Positions 1-10,559 of a stretch of DNA of 17,683 nucleotides are shown piece after piece. The stretch spans positions 1-17,683 of the forward strand of contig CAJJDN010000221.1 in assembly GCA_905182985.1 (NCBI GenBank), given 5' to 3'. Both the position numbers and the translations under genes were made by a program. The first letter of the stretch is position 1. Every line of letters begins with the position of its first letter. The DNA comes from Paramecium sonneborni. Lineage: Eukaryota > Ciliophora > Oligohymenophorea > Peniculida > Parameciidae. The notes beneath the pieces are model-generated. The model saw only the letters and a list, made by a program, of their open reading frames with translations. It did no database searches and was not told the origin of the DNA.

Positions 1-4
1 TACA

Positions 5-1120
5 ATGCAAGAACTCTTTATACCATTATATGATATTAAGACCTTGATAAATATAATTAATTTATTTATTATTTATTATGAGAAGATAATAATTAATAAA
101 ATTAAAAAGATTTAAAAAATAATAATAAATTTAGAAGAACATAGTAATGAATAAGAATTAATAAATATAAATAATGTTATGACTCTAATTATTAATTATG
201 CTGATAAAATAGTGAATTAATTTAATAAAGATCCTAAGCGTAAGAATTATCTGACTAAATAAAAAAATCTGGTAATCCTTAGTGATTTGTCAAATGCATA
301 AGACCATTATTAAAAGTGTTCACAAGAGTATTTTTAATAGAACAGAATATTTTAAGATATAAGAAGGTCATCATTAATAATATGATATGACTCTACAGCT
401 ATCTAAGATTTAAGCTATGAAAAGATCTTTTTCTAAAATAAAATTCTCTCTCTTTTCGTTAATCAAAGTTTACCTAGGTTCCTTCCTTCAAGAAATAGAA
501 TACCTGATTCTATAATTGAATAAAAAGAAGGAGAAAGGGTTAATTAACTAACCATTCCTAGATGAAGAGGATTTAAAATGAATAATTCTATATATTAAAG
601 TGAATGAAGGTTGTAATAGTCCTAGAATTTCAAATAAACCATATAAATTAGGTTTATTAATGATCACGCAGATTCTGATAATAGATAATATAAAATAACC
701 ATTATCTTTTGATTCTGATGCTGGAGATAATAAAGCTCTTTCTATAAAAGAAAAACTCAATAATACTTCTTCAGAAGAATCTAGCTTATCTAATCCTTCC
801 AATCAACTTAGAAAATACTTATAAATCAAAATAGAAAAAAACGAGTTTCTAATTTCCACTCTTAAGATATTTAATAAGCAAGTACTTCAACATCTTTTTC
901 TTAATAATAAGTTTCAATAACTTAGAAAAGCAAATTCAGTAGTAATGTTTCGAATAATAGTCCTCAGTTGATTTAGGAATAGATTGATCCTGTTCACACT
1001 GATAAAGGGTATCGCTCAGATTTTGATATGATTAAGATTAATTCTACTGTATCAATTGAGATAATTTTTCTATTCCTTCAGTTGATAAAGGTAAAAATGT
1101 TTACTAAATCTCTTTATTTT
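5..1120 (+). pseudogene. Decayed gene, unrecognised, Ser/Asn/Gln-rich
   Basis: With TAA/TAG read as Gln, an open stretch from ATG 5-7 to TGA 383-385 overlaps a second frame that runs from about 345 to TGA 969-971 and is broken once by an in-frame TGA at 579-581. A third frame takes over near 956 and continues past 1100. Coding-like pieces include NYLTKQKNLVILSDLSNAQD (about 250-310) and a serine-rich run NNTSSEESSLSNPSNQL (about 755-810), followed by NSPQLIQEQIDPVHTDKGYR (about 956-1015). Frame switches where peptide character continues suggest a gene with indels. No domain was recognised. The left end may be cut by the window edge. That it is a relic is inference from the frame pattern; one alternative is a real gene with short introns missed by eye. 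Confidence 0.35.
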
Positions 1121-1422
1121 CTAAAATTTATATTTATTATTCTACAACATCCGCTCCAAGTATTTTACTAAGTTCTCTCTTTTTATATCTTCTAGTGGTA
1201 CCGTATAATTTGAATCTTAAAATAACTGTTTAACATTCTTTGACATTATTAAATATATATATATAAGAAATAATGATTATATCATGAAAACTTCACTTTT
1301 TAAAACTGGTAAATCTAGTAACCATCCTTTTATTCTATTTTTCTATGTTTATTTATTCTATTAATCTAAATAATAATTAACAAAATCTTATAATTAATCT
1401 TAATTATATGATAAACGGTGTT
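1121..1422. other. AT-rich stretch, nothing recognised
   Basis: Very AT-rich DNA including a short TA run at 1254-1264. No convincing coding frame, RNA gene or repeat was seen on either strand. Confidence 0.4.
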
Positions 1423-2712
1423 TCATAATTCATAATGAACTCTTCTATTTAAAGGTATTTTATGTAATAAAAATCTCTATCTTTCTCTTTGAATATTTAA
1501 TATATTTTTCTAATATCTATAATTATTAAATGTTTTCTCTTAAACCTTCTATAATTTTAATTGGTATGTATTAAATATGATTATGTTTAAATAATTCACC
1601 AATTTATTTTCAGTTGTAAAATATTTATCAACAATTTCAGCAAATTTTTATAAATTTGAATAATAATTTATACATTTAGATAATGATTATGTTTGAAAAT
1701 TTTACAAAGACAGAACCAAATGTCTAATTATCATATTTATTATTATTTCATCTTTGTTATATCTTATGAACATTAAAATAATTAATTCTTCATTTTATTA
1801 TTATTTGTATAATGTAATGTAATTAATGATGATCAGTAATCTATTAAATTCAGGTTCTAAAAATACTTTATTGTATTTATAAATTTTGATAAATCTTCTA
1901 AATCTATTTCAAAATGTTTTATAGTACTAATAACGTTTCTAAATGATATAATACTTCTACTATGTTCATTATACTAATTATGTGCGCCACACCAGACTAT
2001 ATCAATTATAGCACTATCCATATTTGAAATACTAACATCTATAGAATTAACAATACTAAAAAGTAGAGAAGTAACCATATGACAAGTTAACTTATATTAT
2101 ATATAATTCATTCATTGATTTTTCATATTTAAAGAAAAAGCTTTGTAGTAAATTAAGTAAGTTAATCAATCTATTTTTGTATATAACTTTATTCTCTTTG
2201 TATCGACGGCCTAAAAGCTTTTGTAAATAGAACAATATACATTTATCACTAAGTTACTTGCACACTTCTTTATTTCAATAGATCTATACGTTCTAAAATG
2301 TATAGTTGATTTGAAAGCTGTTTAGTTAATTTCTTACGTTAGTAGGTTTAATTAATTTATTCAGAACTATTCCATTTTTTCAGTATCTCTTGAAGATTAA
2401 TTAGGAATAAAAACACCTGGTGTATTAAGTATAATATAATGTAAAACTTTAAAGAATTTATCCTATTTAATTTTATCCATAGAAATATGACCATATCTCT
2501 TTGTGTAAAACGTGTAAATAGATCATAAGAAATACATTCTCTCCAGCATCCCCTAATTTAAGTCATTCAATTTTTAAAATAAAGAATATTTTTCAATTAT
2601 CTTTTCAACAGTATCATCATTAAATTGCAATTCCACATAACATTTCATACATTTTAACACCTAATGTTTCAATGAATTCAAAATCATTTAATCCCAACTT
2701 TCTTCTGCAAAA
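1423..2712 (-). pseudogene. Decayed minus-strand gene, unrecognised
   Basis: Read on the minus strand with TGA as the only stop, successive frames give protein-like text in a consistent order: KLGLNDFEFIETLGVKMYE (about 2648-2706), HYIILNTPGVFIPNQSS (about 2395-2460), KLLGRRYKENKVIYKNRL (about 2165-2222), IIDIVWCGAHNQYNEHS (about 1958-2015), then a long open stretch to TGA 1425-1423. Each step needs a change of frame, so this is a gene broken by several indels. The text is lysine, asparagine and leucine rich and looks helical. I do not recognise the family. The order and direction suggest one protein, but two neighbouring relics are possible. Confidence 0.4.
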
Positions 2713-2859
2713 GAATTAGAGACAATGATATAGAATCCAGAAAAGATTGATCCTGAAGAAAGAGGACACTTTAATCCTTTTATTTATTTAGAGTATATTA
2801 AGTGAACTATATATATAATATTTAATGAGAAATAATCCAAAATAGTATTAATTAAATAT

Positions 2860-3655
2860 TTAATTTTATATGATTAGAAGAATTTTTGGAATTTAAAGAA
2901 TTCCTTTTTTGGAGCAGGAATGCTTATTTTGATTCCAGTAAAATTTATATATTTCTTTTTTTTACTAAGAGTTCCAACATATACAATAACTGTATTGTAA
3001 TCTGGTAATAATTAATTTTAAAGTAGGTTTGACATATTATGATGAATGTATGATGGAGATATTAATAAAGGAAATTATTATAAAACAAAGAGTGCATGGT
3101 CAAAACATCATTGTGTTCTATTAATAATTAACTTAAAATAGTATAATAAATACTTATTCCTAATTAAGTAATTTATAATTATAATTATTTTTGATTGTTA
3201 TGATCATTTATAAACCTTTTTAGATGTTTTTTTAAGTACTTTTCCTACATTCTATTATAATGCTATAATTTCTTATAAATATGAACTACTTAATTAAGTG
3301 GCTTCTGCTTATTCAACATCTTGAAGATGGTTAAAATTCCTATAGTTTCTGCAAGTTTAGCTTTTTCTGTTACTGCCATATTCCTTTTCATATCTAACAT
3401 CTGTTATTGATTTCTATTAAATTATTCTTTTTTTGATGATAAATCTTTAACTTTATCTTTATGCACTTTGATAATTATTCTTTATTTAAATATCATCTAA
3501 TGGATGATACTATTTTTGACTAGGAGAATAAATTGCACAAGCCAAACCCATTTTAATTGGAGATTCTTATTTTGGAAACTTATTATCTATTAAATTTTTA
3601 GGTGTAGCAGATTATGTGAGTGATAAGGGTTAGAATAGTTTTCTTCTTGATTTCG
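2860..3655 (-). pseudogene. Decayed minus-strand gene fragment, unrecognised
   Basis: Minus-strand frames carry NLIDNKFPKQESPIKMGLAC (about 3540-3600), then after a frame change MLDMKRNMAVTEKAKLAETI (about 3345-3405) running into LTIFKMLNKQKPLNQVV (about 3285-3345). A further coding-like piece, VIVYVGTLSKKKKYINFTGI (about 2935-2995), lies downstream, followed by SIPAPKKEFFKFQKFF (about 2880-2930). The charged middle part could form a coiled coil. One minus frame stays open for roughly 290 codons across this stretch and into the next relic, which is long for such AT-rich DNA even with a single stop codon. It may be the 5' part of the gene at 1423-2712. No family was recognised. Confidence 0.35.
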
Positions 3656-4054
3656 CTTTTTTATATACATAATTATAAATCATTATATGATAAATTTAAA
3701 TTTCATGCCTATTTATATACCATTAGAATTAAATAAATTTTTATTTATGATAAATTAATTTAAATCTGATTAATTAATACTTTTTTGGCTTTTCTCTGTG
3801 ATTCAATATAAAATATATTCTTACTAGATTTATAAGATAAATTAATTGAAGTTTTGTAACATTTTGTAAAAGGATAAATTACTCATCTTATATAGAGTAA
3901 TGAATTGTTTGTAAGAGCTATTAAATAAAATAATGATATTATAGGAGTTAACAAAATATTAAAGAATGATTTAAGGTATAATTTAAGTATTAATATCTAG
4001 CGGTTATTTAACAACTCCATCTGCTTTGATCAGCTCTTGTTGCTTTAAAATAAA

Positions 4055-4343
4055 ATGAAAGGATATTATCAATTGGCTGATTGATTGGCTGGCTTAGAAG
4101 CCAAAAAAGCTCATCTAAGATAAATTAGTTATGGTATTACTTTCCCTATATTTTTTTAGTATAAATGAGAAATATATCTAAAATAATAAGCTTCTCTTGC
4201 TGTTTAAGTTAAGGCAAATTCAGTCTTAAAAGATTCATCAAACTTTTTTAGCTGCAACTCCCAGTCTATAACAATTGCAAGATCTTTATGAAACTGAACT
4301 TATTAGAAGAAATGGTAATTTATAGTTTCATTATTTTAAGTGA
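4055..4343 (+). pseudogene. Decayed gene fragment, unrecognised (copy 1)
   Basis: From ATG 4055 the frame reads MKGYYQLAD, meets TGA at 4082-4084, and continues in frame as LAGLEAKKAHLRQISYGI. After about 4185 another frame reads ASLAVQVKANSVLKDSS, and a third reads HQTFLAATPSLQQLQDLYET, followed by ELIRRNGN and a TGA at 4341-4343. These pieces look like conserved protein text and overlap in the order expected of a gene with two small indels. The imperfect repeat ttggctgattgattggctgg at the first stop could mark a slippage site. I do not recognise the family. Confidence 0.4.
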
Positions 4344-4851
4344 AATTTTCAATTTTTTATAAAGTAGATTTTTATAATAAAGTAGTGAAAAAAAGAATTA
4401 ATTATATAAATCTATTTTATTGATGTTAATTATCATCCACAGTACAGAAAAAAAAACTACTTTTAGAACTCAGTGCAATTGAAACATATATCATTATTAT
4501 TTTATCTAAGATAAAAATTAAAAGATAAGCGAAAATTCTGAAATATTGTAATAAATAATACTAATTAAAATGGAGATTATTCCATGATACTAATGAATCT
4601 ATAAATTAGAAATAAAGAGAATATTACAAAAAACATAGAGGAATGGATTAAGCAAATTAAAAGGAATTATTACATGTTGTTTTCAAAAGTTTGAATACAA
4701 TAATAAATATATATTGTAAATAACATAAAAATTAAAATCAAAATTTGGAATTGGATCATTTTATATTTGCTTAAAAGCTTAAAAAGAAAAAGGATTTTTA
4801 TATTATAGATTGACAGACATTAAAAAATTTGGACATATTGTTTTATTTTCT

Positions 4852-5028
4852 ATGAAGAATTATTATACTTGTGTGGAGAACTATTTTATTATTGGAACTA
4901 TTTGCTAAGTTTGTGATTCTTTTTGTAAGACTTGTTTGGGTACTAGTATGACTTGTACATCATGTAATATTGGTGTTTTTCTTTCTCATCCTTGTGTTCT
5001 GCTTGTATCAACAATTCAAATGATTGTA
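4852..5028 (+). pseudogene. 5' piece of cysteine-rich protein relic, cut at the N
   Basis: Identical to the start of the relic at 6050-7325: ATG 4852, then a cysteine cluster of the form CxxCxxxCxxC followed by CTSC. It stops at 5028 where the duplicate begins. Truncation at this exact place is best explained by the assembly join, not by biology. Confidence 0.5.
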
Positions 5029-5029
5029 N
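5029..5029. other. Undetermined base (N), probable scaffold join
   Basis: Single N exactly at the junction of the two 1198-bp copies. It behaves as a minimal gap marker between contigs rather than as a random miscall. Confidence 0.8.
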
Positions 5030-5252
5030 ATAAGATAAATTAATTGAAGTTTTGTAACATTTTGTAAAAGGATAAATTACTCATCTTATATAGAGTAATG
5101 AATTGTTTGTAAGAGCTATTAAATAAAATAATGATATTATAGGAGTTAACAAAATATTAAAGAATGATTTAAGGTATAATTTAAGTATTAATATCTAGCG
5201 GTTATTTAACAACTCCATCTGCTTTGATCAGCTCTTGTTGCTTTAAAATAAA

Positions 5253-5541
5253 ATGAAAGGATATTATCAATTGGCTGATTGATTGGCTGGCTTAGAAGCC
5301 AAAAAAGCTCATCTAAGATAAATTAGTTATGGTATTACTTTCCCTATATTTTTTTAGTATAAATGAGAAATATATCTAAAATAATAAGCTTCTCTTGCTG
5401 TTTAAGTTAAGGCAAATTCAGTCTTAAAAGATTCATCAAACTTTTTTAGCTGCAACTCCCAGTCTATAACAATTGCAAGATCTTTATGAAACTGAACTTA
5501 TTAGAAGAAATGGTAATTTATAGTTTCATTATTTTAAGTGA
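5253..5541 (+). pseudogene. Decayed gene fragment, unrecognised (copy 2)
   Basis: Second occurrence, 1198 bases downstream, of the relic at 4055-4343, with the same in-frame TGA and the same frame changes. Identical lesions show that the damage predates the duplication, or that both copies are the same DNA assembled twice. If the join at 5029 is an artefact, only one of the two exists. Confidence 0.4.
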
Positions 5542-6049
5542 AATTTTCAATTTTTTATAAAGTAGATTTTTATAATAAAGTAGTGAAAAAAAGAATTAAT
5601 TATATAAATCTATTTTATTGATGTTAATTATCATCCACAGTACAGAAAAAAAAACTACTTTTAGAACTCAGTGCAATTGAAACATATATCATTATTATTT
5701 TATCTAAGATAAAAATTAAAAGATAAGCGAAAATTCTGAAATATTGTAATAAATAATACTAATTAAAATGGAGATTATTCCATGATACTAATGAATCTAT
5801 AAATTAGAAATAAAGAGAATATTACAAAAAACATAGAGGAATGGATTAAGCAAATTAAAAGGAATTATTACATGTTGTTTTCAAAAGTTTGAATACAATA
5901 ATAAATATATATTGTAAATAACATAAAAATTAAAATCAAAATTTGGAATTGGATCATTTTATATTTGCTTAAAAGCTTAAAAAGAAAAAGGATTTTTATA
6001 TTATAGATTGACAGACATTAAAAAATTTGGACATATTGTTTTATTTTCT

Positions 6050-7325
6050 ATGAAGAATTATTATACTTGTGTGGAGAACTATTTTATTATTGGAACTATT
6101 TGCTAAGTTTGTGATTCTTTTTGTAAGACTTGTTTGGGTACTAGTATGACTTGTACATCATGTAATATTGGTGTTTTTCTTTCTCATCCTTGTGTTCTGC
6201 TTGTATCAACAATTCAAATGATTGTACAGCATGCATTGATAATAATAAAACACAAAATAATTTTTAATGTTTTTGCTATGCCGGATATTATAATAATATC
6301 TCAAATTAATGTTAATAATGTACAGCACCATGCTAAAATTATGAAAATAATCCAAATGTTTGTATTTCTACTTTTATATTAAGTTAGGATACAATATAAA
6401 TATGAATGTTAAAATGACTATTTTTAAGCTGATTCTCAAACATGTAAACAATATGTAAGTCCTTGTTGATATTAATTAAATAGTTAATGATTTTCATCAA
6501 TGTGTATGTAAAACAAGTTGGATTTTCCATACAGATGGTGTCACTCAAATTCAACGCTAATCACCAAAGCTCATTAATAACCTGAAGCTTGTGAATGAGA
6601 ATCTGGATGGATATTTGATAATAATTACTTCTGGATTTTACTAATTATCTCTAAAACTTGCGAGTTATCTACAGATAATTAGTAGAATTCAATAATACAT
6701 CTAAGTGCTTGACTTGTTCAGTCCTTCATCATGAACTAAATAACATATAGTAAAGTGTTTGCAAATCAACTTATTATTCTAATACGCTAACAAAATGTTT
6801 AAAGTGTTCAAAATCTTGTCAACTGTATAGATATAAATCAAATCCTAGATTCCAATAAAGAATGTAGATGTGAATCGGGATATCTCTAACACAATATTGG
6901 ATGCCTTTAATGTCAAAGTCTATATGCTACTTGTATCAATACTGTTAATGAATTTAATTTGAGGAGATAATAAATTTTATATTGCAGCATTTTCTGTAGC
7001 TTAGGCTGAGGGAGACTTTCGTTGTTACTATTTTTGCTATTCAAATTCGAATATTGGATAGGTAAGTAGGTCATTTAATACTGTGAATATAAAAAAATGG
7101 TACGAAAATTGGTAGATGGGATACTTTGTATTGTTGGTTAGAAAAGAAAGAATATAAATTAATGTAATTATAGCAATCTTAGAGGCACGGGATCCTATGA
7201 TAGTTCTTCTGGAGTAAAGATTGGAAGTTTGGTAGAATTATGGGAATATTTGGGTATAAATAGGAAGAACTTGCAATGCTGAGCATAATTTGTAAGGGGA
7301 TACAAAAGGAACATGGATTGAGATT
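6050..7325 (+). pseudogene. Cysteine-rich (furin-like/EGF-like repeat) surface-protein pseudogene
   Basis: From ATG 6050 the frame carries CQVCDSFCKTC and CTSCNIG (6101-6170). Cys-rich text then continues across several frames: CTACIDN and CFCYAGYYNN (about 6224-6300), CQQCTAPC (about 6312-6336), CLKCSKSCQLY (about 6798-6830), CRCESGYL (about 6862-6885) and CLQCQSLYATC (about 6902-6935). The spacing of CxxC pairs and C-x-C-x-x-G-Y turns resembles the cysteine-rich repeats of large ciliate surface or secreted proteins. At least five frame changes and several TGA codons break it, so it is not translatable as it stands. After about 6960 the text is weaker and no domain was recognised up to about 7325. 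No signal peptide is evident before 6050; the true start may be lost. It lies about 100 bp upstream of the intact WD40 gene on the same strand. Confidence 0.6.
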
Positions 7326-7422
7326 AATTAAAATTGAATATTTAAAAATAATATTCTAATAGAATTTGATTAAGAAAATCAATTTATATTTAACATATAA
7401 TTTACTAATATTTATTTAAATT

Positions 7423-8970
7423 ATGCATTAATCAACTATGATAGAATTAGAAAAACAACTTAATTGCAGTTAAAATCATAATTAACCAATACACATGGTT
7501 GTATTTGATGATAAATTAAAGGGATAAGAACGTCTTTTGTGCACTATTTGTATGGAAACTTTTGAATCAGAATCCAAAACTATTGGATTTAAAAAAGTAA
7601 TGTAAATGATTGAAGAAAAATAAAAGAATAAAGTCGATAATATTTAAAGTTTGATTCAAGGTGATTTAGATTTAGTTAAATAGTTTTAGAATAAACTGCA
7701 TCAAATAAAACAAAACCTCATAAAATAATTAGATGAATTGATATCAAATTCTAAAGATTGGATCAAAAGTCTTAATGAAATTGTCACTAATAATTCCAAA
7801 TATAGTTTCTATGATGAATTAGAATTATTAATAAATAATCCTATTTAAAATACATTCAATTAAAAACAAATAATAGACTTAATTAAAGTACTTAATAATT
7901 CATTTTGTACTAAAATTAATTTGAAATTATGTAATCTTAAGAACTTAGAGTTATATTCATAATGTGAAAAATACTTAGAAAATTTGAATTTATACCATGA
8001 CATTAAACTGATCGATAATACAATTTAGTAAACACATGTATGTTATGCAATCTCTTTTAATTCATCTGGATCACTTATGATATCTGCTTTTAATTAAGAC
8101 ATAAAGGTATGGAATTTTGTTTCAGGAAGATTATAAGAAATTACTACACTTATAGGACACTCTAATGGTATTACTAGTCTATGTTTTAGTTAGAAGTGCA
8201 ATAATTTCGTATCAGCTAGCTATGATAATTCAATTAAATGTTGGAAATAAATCAATGAAAAAGTATGGCAGAGTTCTTAATCTTATTAAAAACATACTAA
8301 TTGCATAAACTGTTTAATTTTAAATCAATCTGAGAACTTACTTGTTTCTGGTGGACGTGATCATTCAATTAAAATTTGGTAAATTGATTTTATTCAGAAT
8401 GAATTAACTTATCTTTACTCATTAGATAAACATATAAAATCTGTTTATAGTTTGTGTTTTAATTAATCTGAAAATACTTTGGTATCTTGTGGGAAAGATA
8501 AGTAAATAATAATATGGAAAAAAGATATCTTACAGAAATGGTAATTTGAGTATGTAGTTACATAAACAGTTTAAGAATTTGGTTGTAGATTGTATTTTAT
8601 TAATGATGATTAATTTATTTGGGTACCAGGAGATTAAGTAAGCAAGGATTGTATCAGCATTTTTGAATTTTAAGATGGAAAATATCAAGAAAATTTGATG
8701 AAAGAAGTTGAATTGATTAAGAATGATAAAAATTGTGATTATCGTTTATGTCCTATCTTTTATAATAGTAAAAATAATTTAATGATTGTGAAGCACAAAA
8801 ATCATGTTTATTTGATAAAAATATCTAAAGAAGGTAAATTAAATATAATTAAATGGATAAAATATGAATCAAATTTTATACAAGGAGCATTAAGTAATGA
8901 TGGAAGATATCTAGTAACTTGGAATAAGTCTGAAAATAAATATGATACTTATGAAATATTGATTAATTGA
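7423..8970 (+). CDS. WD40-repeat protein with N-terminal Cys/His motif, intact, ciliate code
   Basis: A continuous 515-codon frame from ATG 7423 to TGA 8968-8970, with about 30 in-frame TAA/TAG codons read as Gln. A second in-frame ATG at 7438 would give 510 residues and may be the real start. The N-terminal part has C15-x3-H19 and C40-x2-C43, a possible small zinc-binding site. Residues about 55-200 are Lys/Gln/Asn-rich and probably helical or coiled coil. From about residue 204 four clear WD40 repeats end in IKVW (W230), IKCW (W274), IKIW (W319) and IIIW (W365), with structural Asp in SASYDNS, SGGRDHS and SCGKDK. The remainder to residue 515 is consistent with two or three degenerate blades closing a seven-blade propeller. 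Such proteins usually act as scaffolds; no catalytic role is seen. The architecture fits a large Paramecium WD40 family known to me from memory; no search was run. No intron is needed. Flanking intergenic DNA is short and AT-rich. Confidence 0.93.
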
Positions 8971-9119
8971 AATATATATTAAAAGATTAATAATAATTAT
9001 ATATCTTTCAATATATTCTAGATAACTTAAAATATATTTTGTAGAGTTATTTGTAAATACTGGCAAATTTTGAAGGTCTAATCCAGAGCAAAATCATAAC
9101 ATTAATTTAATAAATAGCT

Positions 9120-9595
9120 TCAGTAAAAGTACATTATCCCTAAAATCATTGGATTGAATAAGCCACACAACTCCAAGCTGTTTGTTAGAGAGAGAAACTA
9201 TATTTATAATTGAGTCTTAAATAACGCAATACAAAAGTTGTTGACTAGCTTAAAATAATATTGTAAGAGCCTAAAATTATAGTTAACGCTACACCTTAAA
9301 ATATTTTAAAAAGAATTGAAATCAAATTATTCTTAAGAAAATTAATGTGATTGCGTATGTTAGAAATATTTGACTGAAGATTACTTTTGGCCTCTAAAAC
9401 ACCTATTAAATATATAAAAGCTAAATTACTAAAAATAAGCATTTGACAATTAATAAATAATAAATTAGAGTATACCCAAAAAATATTAGTTTTACTTATT
9501 TATCTTTTAAAAATAATTAGATATATGCCTCAAAACCTTAAAAATAATCAGCCTCTATGAATATTTTAAAAAGTCAAAATTAATTTTTCATCATT
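9120..9595 (-). pseudogene. Coding-like minus-strand remnant, unrecognised
   Basis: One minus-strand frame is open for about 158 codons, ending at TGA 9122-9120, but the more protein-like text is spread over other frames: LEAKSNLQSNISNIRNHINF, then LKNNLISILFKIFQGVA (about 9300-9400), and SLSNKQLGVVWLIQSNDFRD (about 9125-9210). This pattern fits a decayed gene, possibly the C-terminal part of the kinase relic just upstream on the same strand. Some of the text is hydrophobic. No family was recognised, and chance open frames are common in this composition. Confidence 0.25.
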
Positions 9596-9687
9596 TAATA
9601 CATTACTTTAATGATTCATGTATTTTAATAAATATCTGAAGTTAGTAATGAGTAGTAGAAGATATAATATCAAAAATTTATTTATTA

Positions 9688-10460
9688 TCATATTTATGAT
9701 TCCTTGAAATTCTACTTAATTGCTAGTCTACTAAAAATGTATAATTTGGAGATTATAGATTAGTTCTTTTAGAATAAAAGCTTGATAAACATTACATATG
9801 TAATAATTTAATTAATTAGTTTGATGAAACTTTTGAATATTTCAGGATCTTTTAAGTATTAATTACTTTTGATTAATGAGAACTAATATTTATTAAAATC
9901 AATAATGGTCTCAATAGTCAAGTCTTTGAAATTTTTAAAAGAAACAGTCTTAACTTATTAAATTTCAGAATCCAAATCATTCACTTAGAAACCGTTTTTC
10001 TTATTGGTTATTATTTATTCTAGCATTTCCAAAGCTTAAGTAGCAGTTAATCTTTTATTTGGATTTTTTCTCAACATTCCTGTTAGAACAGGTTAGATTC
10101 ATTATGTTTGAATTCTTCTAAATCCAAACAAAATTATTAATTCTAAAAGTATACTTCGCTATTTCGTATGCACATCAAAATATTCCCTTCCTTTCAAATA
10201 TAAATTCATTTGGAATCAATGATCTTCTTTTTAATAAATCATTTTGAGAATAAAGCAAATAGAACTGATTGAACGTAATAAGCTGCTATAAAGTGAAGTG
10301 AATAAATATTTTAAAAACTTAATGATGTGTTTTAAATTCGTGTTTTCATTAGGATGAATAAATTTTTTGTAACCAATAATTCTGTGAATCCTAAAACTAG
10401 ACACAAAAGCTAACTATTCATAGTAAAGTTTCCGATATTTTAGAATGTTATCTTTACATT
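9688..10460 (-). pseudogene. Protein kinase pseudogene
   Basis: Minus-strand text LKGREYFDVHTKQRSILLEL (about 10140-10200) resembles the end of a Ser/Thr kinase activation segment and the start of subdomain IX, with FDVH in place of the usual D-x-W. GMLRKNPNKRLTATQALEML (10018-10083) matches the subdomain XI signature around the conserved Arg. Only about 33 codons separate them where a kinase usually has more, so part of subdomains IX-X appears lost. Upstream text KKFIHPNENTNLKHIIKFLK (about 10300-10370) could be N-lobe, but no intact HRD or DFG motif is visible. A long Lys/Asn-rich tail follows to TGA 9690-9688. Several frame changes mark it as non-functional. The kinase subfamily cannot be named. 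Confidence 0.5.
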
Positions 10461-10559
10461 ATCTAATATCTTACAGTAAAGCCCAACCAATATGAAAACT
10501 ACTTCAAATACCGTAAAAGCATTTTAATTAGTTTTGTGTCATATATAATATACTTTTAT

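Larger units (their letters stand above)
3832..6226 (+). repeat. 1198-bp perfect-looking direct duplication, copies abutting at one N
   Basis: Bases 3832-5028 recur at 5030-6226 with a constant offset of 1198. Reading the two copies line by line I found no difference. Copy 1 stops at 5028, base 5029 is the only N in the window, and copy 2 starts at 5030. Beyond 6226 the sequence continues smoothly in a reading frame that copy 1 does not complete. The rest of the window is heavily diverged, so two identical neutral copies would have to be very young. The simpler reading is two overlapping contig ends placed side by side with a one-base gap. Confidence 0.95.

Noticed and set aside
579..581. In-frame TGA here and at 13051 as possible selenocysteine or readthrough codons
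   Set aside because: Both sit in frames that also carry frameshifts or lost catalytic residues, and no selenoprotein family is recognised; simple decay explains them.
548..802. Minus-strand ORF
   Set aside because: The plus strand gives a serine-rich frame over the same bases with fitting neighbours on both sides; the minus text shows no domain.
3832..6226. A genuine segmental duplication or mobile unit of 1198 bp
   Set aside because: No terminal inverted repeats or target duplication were seen, the copies abut at an N, and copy 1 ends mid-frame; an assembly overlap is simpler, though reads are needed to prove it.
6134..6382. Standard-code + strand ORF starting at 6134
   Set aside because: It starts inside the cysteine-rich frame that opens at 6050 and, after about 6190, follows a frame without cysteines while the cysteine text continues in another frame. 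It is part of a pseudogene, not a separate gene.
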